From assembly GCA_016705325.1 (NCBI GenBank), contig JADIYJ010000015.1:1-64000 (forward strand): a stretch of 64,000 nucleotides of DNA, given 5' to 3'. Position numbers and translations under genes: made by a program. The notes under the pieces were generated by a model that was not told where the DNA came from, ran no database searches, and worked only from the letters and a program-made list of their open reading frames with translations. Positions within the stretch are counted from its first letter, which is position 1; each line of letters begins with the position of its first letter. Shown piece after piece: positions 17,189 to 25,891 of this stretch. Source of the DNA: Pseudomonadota bacterium (GTDB taxonomy: Bacteria; Pseudomonadota; Gammaproteobacteria; Steroidobacterales; Steroidobacteraceae).

Positions 17189-18598
17189 ATGGATATTTCC
17201 AAAGCCACAAGCTTCATCGACGCGACCTGGTCGGACTCGATCCTGCCGCAGTTGATCGATTACGTCCGTATCCCCAACAAGTCCCCGCTTTTCGACCCGG
17301 ACTGGGAAGCGCACGGCCACATGGAAGCCGCCGTGCAGCTGATGGCCCGTTGGGCCACGGCGCACGCGCCTGCCGGCGCCGTCGTCGAGGTGCTCAGGCT
17401 GCAGGGTCGCACACCGGTGCTGCTGGTCGACGTCCCGGGTGACGTGGACGATTGTGTCCTGATGTACGGGCACCTGGACAAGCAACCGGAGTTCACCGGC
17501 TGGTCGGACGGTCTGGACCCGTGGACGCCGGTGCTCCGCGACGGCAAGCTGTACGGTCGTGGTGGTGCCGACGACGGTTATGCGTTGTTCTCATCCGTTG
17601 CCGCGATCTGCGCGCTGCGCGAGCAGAAGATTCCCCATGCGCGTTGCGTCGTCCTGATCGAGGCGAGCGAGGAAAGCGGCAGCCCCGACCTGCCTGCCCA
17701 CATCGATGCACTCGGTACACGCCTGGGCAGGCCGAGCCTGGTCGTGTGCCTCGACGCCGAGTGCGGCAATTACGAGCAGCTGTGGTGCACCACGTCGTTG
17801 CGCGGCAACCTGGTTGGCACGCTGCGCGCCGACGTGCTGACCGAAGGCGTTCATTCCGGCATGGCCAGCGGCATCGTGCCGTCGAGCATGCGCGTGCTGC
17901 GCGAACTGCTCGCGCGCGTCGAGGACATGCACTCCGGCGCCATCCTGGTCGACGAACTGAACACCCCGATTCCGGCCGATCGCCGTGCACAGGCGCAGGC
18001 CGCGGCGACGATCCTGGGGCCGCTCGTCGCCGGTCGCATTCCGTTCGTGCCTGGCATGCAGCCGATGTCGAACGATCCGCTGGAACTGCTGCTCAACAGC
18101 ACCTGGCGGCCCACGCTGAGCGTGACGGGCGCCGAAGGCATCCCCGCCTTCCGCAGCGCCGGCAACGTGCTGCGGCCCTACACGAGCCTCAAGCTGTCGT
18201 TCCGCCTCACGCCGACGATGGACCCGAAGACCGCTGCTGCGGCACTGAAACGCGCACTGGAACAGGATCCGCCGTACGGCGCCAAAGTCAGCTTCAGCGT
18301 GGAGTCCGCGATGGCTGGCTGGAATGCGCCTTCGTTCGCGCCGTGGCTCGAGCAATCGATGCAACGCGCGTCACGCGCGTTCTTCGGCAGGGATTCGATG
18401 TACATGGGCACCGGCGGCAGCATCCCGTTCATGGGCATGCTCGGCGAGAAATTCCCGGGCACGCAGTTCCTGATCACGGGCGTGCTCGGCCCGAACTCGA
18501 ACGCGCACGGCCCGAACGAGTTCCTGCACATCGACACGGCCCGCAAAGTGACGGGCTGCGTTGCGCAGGTGCTGGCCGATCACGCGGCGCCGGACTGA
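17189..18598 (+). CDS. M20 family zinc dipeptidase
   Basis: A 469-aa M20/M25/M40 metallohydrolase of the carnosinase-like branch. Metal ligands are in MYGHLDKQPEF (His, Asp nearby), GRGGADDGY, EESGSPDL (catalytic and bridging Glu) and CLDAEC. The dimerisation domain is inserted at about residues 215-380. It is probably a cytosolic dipeptidase. The ATG at 17189 is chosen because upstream TTG at 17182 falls at the edge of the 7-bp repeat. There is no recognisable Shine-Dalgarno. It overlaps the convergent nSTAND gene by 19 bp at the stop codons. Confidence 0.9.
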   Translation: MDISKATSFIDATWSDSILPQLIDYVRIPNKSPLFDPDWEAHGHMEAAVQLMARWATAHAPAGAVVEVLRLQGRTPVLLVDVPGDVDDCVLMYGHLDKQPEFTGWSDGLDPWTPVLRDGKLYGRGGADDGYALFSSVAAICALREQKIPHARCVVLIEASEESGSPDLPAHIDALGTRLGRPSLVVCLDAECGNYEQLWCTTSLRGNLVGTLRADVLTEGVHSGMASGIVPSSMRVLRELLARVEDMHSGAILVDELNTPIPADRRAQAQAAATILGPLVAGRIPFVPGMQPMSNDPLELLLNSTWRPTLSVTGAEGIPAFRSAGNVLRPYTSLKLSFRLTPTMDPKTAAAALKRALEQDPPYGAKVSFSVESAMAGWNAPSFAPWLEQSMQRASRAFFGRDSMYMGTGGSIPFMGMLGEKFPGTQFLITGVLGPNSNAHGPNEFLHIDTARKVTGCVAQVLADHAAPD

Positions 18599-21530
18599 GC
18601 CGACGCGATCCAGCGGCGCAGTTCGCGGATGTCGAGCAGTCCTTTGGCTTCGACGGACAGCGAATCCAGCTGCTTCATCGCCTCCGCGAGGCGTGCCGCA
18701 CGCACGGGGTCGCCTGCTGGCCGAGCGAGCGCGTCGACGAACAAAGCGTAAGAAATGTCCTTGGTGAACGACAGGCCGCCAGCGCCGACCTTCTGTTCGG
18801 CCCGGTAGCGGGGCAGCTCCAGCGTCGTGATCTGGCGCGCTTCGTCCGCGCGTCCCTGCAGTGCCATGGCATGCGCCAGCGTCACCTGCGCCCGGGACTT
18901 TTCGTCCTGCGGATCCAGTTCCGAGAATGGATTGGGGGGCAGACCATGGCGCTCGCGCGCGGCCGCTTCGGCTCGCCGTAGCGACCCGGTGCGCAGGGCC
19001 GCCACGGTCACGGTCGCGAGCATGTTGCGCAATCGCCAGGTCGAATGCAGCCTGGTTATTCGCCTTCGCCAGGTCGACCCGCGCCTGCACACCGGCGATG
19101 GCCAGTTCGAAGAGGGCTCGTCGCGGGCTGCCTTCCGCCTCGAGAGCCGCCGCCGCACGCACGGCCGCGACACCTGGCGTCATCAGTTTCTCTGCGGCCG
19201 CGAAATCACCCGCGCAGGCTTCGTTGATCGATCAACGGGCCCCCAGTTCGCCAGAGCATGGGCGCCAAGGCTGGCCGGCTTGCGCGCGTCTTCGTCCAGT
19301 GCAACCGTGGCCCGCTGCGCTTCGAGCGCATCGGCAATGTGTCCCTGTTCCATCAGGACGGCGGCCACCTGGTCCTTGCCGCGAATCCAGTACACCCACG
19401 AGTTCAGGTCCGACGGGTTGAAACGCACGTAGTTCTCGCCAGCCAGCGCCGACCTCGCCGCATGGTCGGTCGCAGCGACGTAGTCGTGCCGGCGGATCGC
19501 CAGGCGTCCGAGAAAGTCCGCCGCGAGCGCGCGATTGGCCATGGACCGCAGGTCGCCCGGCCGCTGTGCCAGCACCTTCTCGGCCATTGCGTAGACTTCG
19601 TTCTCGAGTTGCTCCGCCTCCTTCACCTTGCCGGCGTTCAGGGAGTGCCGGGCCTGCGAATCCGCGGTGTCGGCGTAGATCGACGCCGCGCGCAGGTCCG
19701 ACAGGTCGCGGGCTCCGACGTCGAGCAGGATCTTGCGCGCCTCCTCGCAGGTCGCGATGTCCTGGCCCTCCGGCAAGGTGTGGCTCAGGTAGTTCAGCAC
19801 GTCCGCGTACAGCATCTTGGTCTGCGGCGAAGTGCCCTTGGCCTGCACCCAGGGCCGCAGCAGGTCAGCCGTTTCCTGCAGATCGGTCGGCCTGGAACCC
19901 GGTCCGCCGCTGACACCCCAACTCGAGAATCGCACGAACTTCGACAGCGCGAGGCCCACGGCCACCGCCTCGCCCTTGTCGCCACCCGCCCGCAACTTGT
20001 CGAAAATCGTCCAGGCTTCATCGAGCTTGGGATTGGCGGTCTTGAAGTCACCGCGCGCAAACAGCGCGCCAGCCTCGCGGATCAGCGCCATGCCACGATA
20101 GACCTGTGTCTGCGGCGTCAGCAGTTCCTCGGGCAGGTCGTCGTAGTAGCTGACCGCCATGTGCGCGAGCTTGCCCATGGTCTCGAGCCGTCCGGTGGGT
20201 TCGAGTTCGGCGTAGAAATCCTCGATCAGGAACCCGACCAGCTTCTCGGCGTCGGCGCGCGCCTTCTGCGCCTGCTGGTCCGCCGCCCGGGCACGGGTCC
20301 AGTTGATCCAGCCGAAAACCGCGCTCACCAGCGCGACCAGCATCAAGCCGGCAGCGATCATGGCGAAGCGACGTGTCTTGTGCAGCGTGCGCCGCGTCTC
20401 GGCCGCCCGTTCCTGCTGCTCGGCCAGTTGTCGCTCGGCCTCGTCACGCGCTTCGCGTTCATGTCGCAGGTTGCGGCTCGAACGGACGACGCCGCACAGG
20501 ACATCGTGGGTCAGCTCGACGCGGCGCATGTCGAGACGTTCTTCGATGCGCAGCAGCCGCCGATCGACCAGCTTTGCCAGCGCATCGGGCTCGGCCCCGG
20601 CCGCGGCCAACGCCTTGGCCACGCGCTCTTCGGCCAGGCTCTCGCGATAGCCGGACTCGGTGAGCAGTTCGTCCTCGATGACGCGGCGGACGCCGGCCGG
20701 CTGGTCCGCCAGCGCGCGCTCGTAGAACTCCGTCAGGATCGTGTCGCGTGAGCCAGCCAGCAGGTCCGCTGAGATCTCCGCCTTGCCCTGCGCCTGCCGC
20801 ACCGTGTTGAGCTCGCGGCAGATCAGGCTGAGCAGCGACGGTTCGACTTCGGCATTCGGCAGCTCGGAACCACCTGCCACGAAGCGCACGATCGACTCCG
20901 CGACTTCCTGCGAGACGAGCTTGCCGCCGGGCTTGATGAGTCCTCGAGGCGGCGCTCGAGATCGGCGGGCGGTCGGTTTTCGACCAGGTCCGCCAGCTCG
21001 TCGAGGAACCGCTTGGCGCGTTGCCGGCCCGCGTCGTCGGCCTGCGCCAGCGTGAAGATCTCCTCGAACTGGTCGAAGATCAGCAGCGGCAACAGCGTCT
21101 GTTCGTTCGCATCGCGCAGCAGGTCGCCCCTGTGATGCAGGAACTCCCACAGCGACTCGCCCTCCACGGCCGAGCCCGCGCGCGTCCAGAAACCAGCCTC
21201 CGCCGTCACCTTGAAGATGGCCTGCTTGATCTGTTCAGCCGGCGGGGGCGATTCCGGCGCGTAGTCGATGCGGACGTAGACGGGACAGAAGCCGGACCCG
21301 CGCAGGCGCGGCACCAGGCCCGCGCGCAACAGCGACGTCTTGCCGAGCCCTGACTGGCCGAACAGCACCGTGAGCAGTTTGCGCTGTACCCGCCGTGCGA
21401 GCTCCGCCGCCTCCTCGTCGCGACCGTGAAAATACGCCCGCGTTTCTTCGGAGTAACTCGACAGACCGAGCCACGGGTTCCCGGGATCCACCGTGGTCTC
21501 GGTGGCGATATCCGGCTGCACGTGCTTCAT
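18580..21530 (-). pseudogene. nSTAND-type ATPase with transmembrane segment and TPR-like tail, disrupted
   Basis: The start ATG overlaps the stop of the SIR2-TIR gene (ATGA). Residues 1-195 form an nSTAND NTPase: PWLGLSSYSEETRAYFHGRDEE, Walker A GQSGLGKTS (58-66), Walker B LLIFDQFEEIFTL. At about 20940 the frame breaks and resumes at LIKPGGKLVSQEVAESIVRFVAG, apparently with loss of some tens of codons. A winged-helix region, a coiled coil, one transmembrane helix (AMIAAGLMLVALVSAVFGWI) and a long alpha-solenoid follow. Two more frameshifts occur at about 19220-19235 and 19030-19045 before the natural end at 18580. Family members couple a signalling ATPase to an effector, often in phage defence; here it is probably inactive unless these are assembly errors. 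Confidence 0.75.
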
Positions 21531-22924
21531 GATCGACGGCCGCTCGAGAGTTCCTGCAGCCGGCGGATGAAGTCGGGCGATGGCTCGCCGCCTGGCAGGC
21601 GTGAGATATGCACCGACTTGAACTTCTCCGGCACGAGCGCGTCTGCTTCGGTGGTGTCGTCGATGCAGACGGGCAGGATGAACACGGCGCCTTCGGCGAT
21701 GTTGCGCGAGCGATCCACCGCGTAGCTCCACTCGCGACGGAAATACGCTTCGAGCCGGCGCTGCGTCGAACCCGAAATCACGGGCAGGAAAAAGCTGCAA
21801 CGCCCGACGTTGGCGCGGATCTTGTGGTCATAATCGTCACCGCCTTCGAGGCGATCCAAGTCGAACCAGGTGACGAGACCGGCCGCGTCCAGCGCCGCTT
21901 TCAGCCGCTGCACGGCAGCCAGGTCCTCCCGCGCGTAACTGATGAAGATTGCGTTCTCGGGCATCTCGCGGGCCGGCGGCAGGAACCGCTGGGGTGCAGG
22001 ACCGACGTTCGCAGGTGCAGGCGCCGGCTGCTGCCGGCTCAGCCAGCGCTGGTGCAGTTCCGCAACGAACGACTCGGCGCCGCTGACGACGCGCGTGCGC
22101 ACGCTCACCTGCTGCAGGAAAGCGAGCAGCCGCTCGTCCTTCGAGGTGTGGTCGTCGGCCAGGATCTCGCCGAAATCGCGCGGGTCCGACAGGCGCTTGC
22201 GCTTGGCCATGCGCAGGAACAGGCGCGCCAGCCAGTTGGAAAAGTCGCTGCCGATCAACAGCAGGTGACTGTGCTCCAGTTCGTGGAACAGCTTCTCGGG
22301 GGTGAGATGCTCGGACTGCAGGGCGCAGATGAACTCCAGCATGTCCTCGTCCGAGACGACATACGTGGGCGAGGCGGAAAGCTTGCCGAGCATGTGATAG
22401 ACGACCGGCCGCTGCAGTTGACTGCGTTCAGCCGGGAGGTCGGACACGCGGTTTGGTGCGTAAGCGATGACCTCCGCGTGCGGCTGGCCGCCGAAGCGCT
22501 CGAGGTTCACAGCCTGCTCGAGCAGCGGGTCGAACGTGGTGGTGATGAAGAGATCGAAGTCGGTGATCTGCGCCAGCTGCCGCAGTGCCATCGGCGGCGC
22601 GATCTGCACCTCGCGCATGATCGAGCGCAGGCGCGTGTAAGCCTCTTCGCGGCGGCCGCGCTGGCCGAGATAGCTGCAGACGACGTCGTTGAGCGTGAGC
22701 GGTTGCGGCAGCCCGGTGGGATCGACCGACAGCTTGACGGCCAGTTTCCCGGCCAGCCATTCGTACAGCAGCCGCGGGCCCTGGTCGGTGTCGACGCGCA
22801 GCAGGTCCGGCCCGACGATGGGAATGACCCGCCGCTCCTCGATGTAATTCAGGAGGTCGTCCCAGGCGTCCTCGTCAAAGCCGCGCAGCTTGTCGCTGTC
22901 GTGCAGCAATGTCGCCGCACGCAT
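21527..22924 (-). CDS. SIR2-like plus TIR domain protein, candidate defence effector
   Basis: A 465-aa soluble protein. Residues 25-280 form a SIR2-like domain: VIPIVGPDLL at the nucleotide-binding start, FDLFITTTFDPLLEQA, VVYHMLG with the catalytic-type His, and LLLIGSDFSNWLARLF. A Pro/Ala linker leads to a TIR domain from about 320 (NAIFISYAREDLAAV, GLVTWFDLDRLEGGDDYDHKI, FFLPVIS). Both folds are NADase-type effectors in known antiphage systems. The gene is coupled by ATGA to an nSTAND ATPase. The ATG at 22924 has a weak ribosome binding site; a better one serves an ATG at 22962 in another frame, so a one-base indel at the start is possible. Confidence 0.85.
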   Translation of the reverse strand: MRAATLLHDSDKLRGFDEDAWDDLLNYIEERRVIPIVGPDLLRVDTDQGPRLLYEWLAGKLAVKLSVDPTGLPQPLTLNDVVCSYLGQRGRREEAYTRLRSIMREVQIAPPMALRQLAQITDFDLFITTTFDPLLEQAVNLERFGGQPHAEVIAYAPNRVSDLPAERSQLQRPVVYHMLGKLSASPTYVVSDEDMLEFICALQSEHLTPEKLFHELEHSHLLLIGSDFSNWLARLFLRMAKRKRLSDPRDFGEILADDHTSKDERLLAFLQQVSVRTRVVSGAESFVAELHQRWLSRQQPAPAPANVGPAPQRFLPPAREMPENAIFISYAREDLAAVQRLKAALDAAGLVTWFDLDRLEGGDDYDHKIRANVGRCSFFLPVISGSTQRRLEAYFRREWSYAVDRSRNIAEGAVFILPVCIDDTTEADALVPEKFKSVHISRLPGGEPSPDFIRRLQELSSGRRS

Positions 22925-22962
22925 CAGCGCGCCTGCCCCGGGTTCTTGCCCTTTGCGGTCAT
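22924..22962 (-). CDS. 12-codon leader ORF, or the true 5' end of the SIR2-TIR gene
   Basis: ATG at 22962 has GGAG 7 nt upstream and encodes MTAKGKNPGQAR, ending in TGATG over the SIR2-TIR start. The good ribosome binding site belongs to this ORF. Either it is a coupled leader peptide, or one base was lost or gained in the GGGG at its end and it is the real N terminus (MTAKGKNPG joined to ALMRAATLL). Confidence 0.45.
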   Translation of the reverse strand: MTAKGKNPGQAR

Positions 22963-23049
22963 GCCCCGACTCCCCCTGCTTTGAATCTGCACTGAGTCTA
23001 GCGGGAATGCGCCGGGGATGGGTATCCGCCGTCCGGGGGCCGCCGGGAC

Positions 23050-23637
23050 TCAGCTGGCGAGCGGATTCGGCTGCGCCGCCTGCTTGATGCGTTCCCACAC
23101 GCCGGCGAATGCGGCCGCGGCGCCGCCCGCCGCCCGTTCGACCGCGGGAAACTGGTCCTGCAACTCGTCGAGCCGGATCACGCTCTGCGGGCGCCCCTTC
23201 GGGAATTCGCCGCGCATCGAGAACACGATGCGACCGTCGACCGGAACGTCGTCGCCGGCGAACTGCCGCACGACGGCCACCCGGTCGTACAGCATCGGCA
23301 ACGGATTCGTGATCATGAAATGCCGCTTGGGGCCGAAGATGGACCACTGCTCCATCTTCTCTCCCGCAAAGATCATGCCGTGCGCGTCGAACAGGTCGAG
23401 GGCCAGCAATCCGTTCTGGGTGAGCAGCAGGTAATTGATGTGGATCTGGTCGCCCGTGCCCGTCGGCAGCAGCACGTTGCGCAGTTCGTCGAACGCGACC
23501 GACGAGATCACGTTGTCGATCGCGCGACGCGCGCGTACCTGGCGCACCTTCTCGCGGATGAAATAGCCCGCAGCGCCGACCAGCGCCAGCGCGAAGATGA
23601 CCCACAACCAGAGCGGCAATCCCAGCAGCGTCTTCAA
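23050..23637 (-). CDS. Membrane-anchored NERD-domain protein
   Basis: A 195-aa protein with one N-terminal transmembrane helix (about residues 8-28), a basic linker, then a NERD-like domain (HINYLLLTQNGLLALDLFDAHGMIFAGE, shown here only as recognisable pieces: INYLLLTQNGLLALDLF and GMIFAGEKMEQWS). NERD (nuclease-related) domains occur in proteins with nuclease or DNA-processing roles. The ATG overlaps the thrC stop (ATGA). Its position between thrC and a SIR2-TIR gene makes a link to either only a guess. Confidence 0.65.
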   Translation of the reverse strand: MKTLLGLPLWLWVIFALALVGAAGYFIREKVRQVRARRAIDNVISSVAFDELRNVLLPTGTGDQIHINYLLLTQNGLLALDLFDAHGMIFAGEKMEQWSIFGPKRHFMITNPLPMLYDRVAVVRQFAGDDVPVDGRIVFSMRGEFPKGRPQSVIRLDELQDQFPAVERAAGGAAAAFAGVWERIKQAAQPNPLAS

Positions 23638-24947
23638 GCCGGATTCCCCTTGAGCACGTTACGCAGGTCCTCGAGGTGGGGCGCCACGTCCTGCTGCAGG
23701 GACGGCAGCGACAACAGGTCAGCGAGCGCCGCCGGCACCGGCACTGCCGCACCGATGAGCGGCTCGACGACGTCGTTGAACTTGGCGGGATGCGCCGTGC
23801 CGACCAGCACCCAGCGTTCCTTGCGCCGCTCCGCGGGCAACTGCCGGTACAGGTGCGCAGCGGTCGCGGTGTGCGGGCACCATGTCTGCCCGTAGGCGGC
23901 GTAATCAAGCCTGATCGAGGCGCGAATCTCGTCATCGCTCACGGAGTACGCGGAGAACGCGCCGCGCAGATCGTGCAGGGCGGGAAACAGCCAGCGCAGT
24001 CGTTCCATGTTGCTCGGGTTGCCTACGTCCATGGCGGACGCCAGCGTAGCGAGGCTCGGTCGCGGTTGCCACTCACCCGTGCGCAGGTAGTCCGGCACGG
24101 TCAGGTTGGCGTTGGTGGCCAGCATCACTTCGCCGATGGGCAAACCCACCTTGCGCGCCCAGAGGCAGGCGGCAACGTTGCCCAGGTTGCCCGAAGGCAC
24201 GATGAAATTGGGTGCGCGACCGTCGCGGCGGGACAGCTCGAGGCTCGCGCACGCGTAATACGCCATCTGCGGCAGCAGGCGGCCGACGTTGATGCTGTTG
24301 GCCGAGCACAGCAGCAGGTCACGACCCAGCGCGGGATCGACGAACGCTTCCTTCACCATGCGCTGGCAGTCATCGAACGTGCCCGCAACCGCCAGCGTGC
24401 GCACGTTCCTGCCCCAGCAGGCGAGCTGCTTTTCCTGGCGGGACGAGACGAGGCCCTTCGGATAGAGCACCACGACGTCGACCCAGGGCCGCTGGTAGAA
24501 CGCCGCAGCCACGGCGCCGCCCGTGTCACCGGAAGTCGCGACCAGGATCGTCAGCCGACGCGGATCGTTACGCGGAATGCGCTCGAGCGAGGCGGCGAGA
24601 AACCGCGCGCCGAAATCCTTGAATGCCGCGGTCGGGCCGTGGAACAGCTCCAGCACGGACAACGGTCCCGCCGCCCCCGTCACCTCCACCAGCGGCGCCG
24701 GGAAGTTGAAGGCGTCACGGACGATGGCCGGCACCTCGGTGGCGATCGCGTCACCTGCGGCAAAGGGCCGCAGCAGGACTTCCGCCACTTCCGGCATCGT
24801 GCGGGCGCCGTCGAATACCGTGCGCTCGATGCCCGGCAGTTCGGTCGGGACGTAGAGTCCGCCGTCCGGCGCCAGGCCACGTGCGATCGCTTCGCTCAGG
24901 CCGACACGGTGCTGCGGATTGCGCGTGCTCTGGAACTGCACGGTCAA
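23634..24947 (-). CDS. thrC: Threonine synthase
   Basis: A 437-aa PLP enzyme converting O-phosphohomoserine to threonine. The PLP lysine lies in FHGPTAAFKDFGARF (about residue 107), and VATSGDTGGAVAAAF binds the phosphate groups. The N terminus (RNPQHRVGLSEAIARGLAPDGGLYVP) is typical of the gammaproteobacterial class. It is the third gene of thrABC, overlapping thrB by 4 bp and the NERD gene by 4 bp. Confidence 0.95.
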   Translation of the reverse strand: MTVQFQSTRNPQHRVGLSEAIARGLAPDGGLYVPTELPGIERTVFDGARTMPEVAEVLLRPFAAGDAIATEVPAIVRDAFNFPAPLVEVTGAAGPLSVLELFHGPTAAFKDFGARFLAASLERIPRNDPRRLTILVATSGDTGGAVAAAFYQRPWVDVVVLYPKGLVSSRQEKQLACWGRNVRTLAVAGTFDDCQRMVKEAFVDPALGRDLLLCSANSINVGRLLPQMAYYACASLELSRRDGRAPNFIVPSGNLGNVAACLWARKVGLPIGEVMLATNANLTVPDYLRTGEWQPRPSLATLASAMDVGNPSNMERLRWLFPALHDLRGAFSAYSVSDDEIRASIRLDYAAYGQTWCPHTATAAHLYRQLPAERRKERWVLVGTAHPAKFNDVVEPLIGAAVPVPAALADLLSLPSLQQDVAPHLEDLRNVLKGNPA

Positions 24948-25891
24948 TCACCCACCACGCGCGCGCCCGCGCGATCGAACGTCGAGACCCAGCTGTCGGA
25001 CTCGAGGCCGTGGCGCGCGAACGCTGCCACCATCCCAAGCCGGACTTGCTCTGCGTCCACTGCATCGACCCACGCGAACACCGTGGGACCCGCGCCGGAG
25101 ATGGAGGCGCCCAGCGCGCCGGCCGCGAGTGCCGCCTGCTTCACGTCAGCAAATCCCGGTATCAACACCTGCCGCTGCGGCTCGATCACCACGTCGAGCA
25201 GCGACTCGCGGATCAGCGCGATGTCGCTGGTGAAGCAGCCCGCGAGAAAGCCCGCCAGGTTGGCCTGCTGCCAGATCACGTCCGACAACGGCACGGACTT
25301 GCTCAGGATGGCGCGCGCCTCGCGCGTCGGCAGCACCATGTGCGGATGCACCAGCACGCAGCGGATCGTGTCCGGCACCGGGATCTGCTTCACGAACGGA
25401 TTGTCGATGCCCACCGTGAGCACCAGGCCGCCATAGAGCGACGGCGCGATGTTGTCGACGTGCACCGAACCACTCGCCACCGCCTCGCCCTGCATGGCGA
25501 ACTTGAGCAGCTCCGTGCGGTCGAGCGGCTCATCGACCAGCGCGGTCGCTGCGACGATGCCCGCCACGGCTGAGGCGGCCGAACCGCCGAGACCGGAACC
25601 GAGCGGGATACCCTTCTCGACGTCGAGGTCGAAGCCGTACGGCAGGCTCAGTTCGCGACACATCGCGAGCACGGCCATGCCGGCTGTGTTCTTGTCGGCG
25701 GCGAGCGGCAGGTTTTCGACCGTGCCGGTGATGGAGCGGATCGCGACGCCGGGTTCGGCCCGGCGCGTGGCTCGCACCTTGTCGCCGAGCGCAGCGACCG
25801 TGTGGCCGAGAATGTCGAAGCCGACGCCGACGTTGCCGACGCTCGCCGGGGCAAATGCGGTGGCGGACCTGCGCGTGGAATCGCCGGTCAC
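24944..25891 (-). CDS. thrB: Homoserine kinase
   Basis: A 315-aa GHMP-family kinase that phosphorylates homoserine. The GHMP ATP motif is GIPLGSGLGGSAASAVAG near residue 92, and the N-terminal APASVGNVGVGFDILG and C-terminal ISGAGPTVFAW motifs are present. Its ends overlap thrA and thrC by 4 bp each, so the three enzymes are made together. Confidence 0.95.
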   Translation of the reverse strand: MTGDSTRRSATAFAPASVGNVGVGFDILGHTVAALGDKVRATRRAEPGVAIRSITGTVENLPLAADKNTAGMAVLAMCRELSLPYGFDLDVEKGIPLGSGLGGSAASAVAGIVAATALVDEPLDRTELLKFAMQGEAVASGSVHVDNIAPSLYGGLVLTVGIDNPFVKQIPVPDTIRCVLVHPHMVLPTREARAILSKSVPLSDVIWQQANLAGFLAGCFTSDIALIRESLLDVVIEPQRQVLIPGFADVKQAALAAGALGASISGAGPTVFAWVDAVDAEQVRLGMVAAFARHGLESDSWVSTFDRAGARVVGD

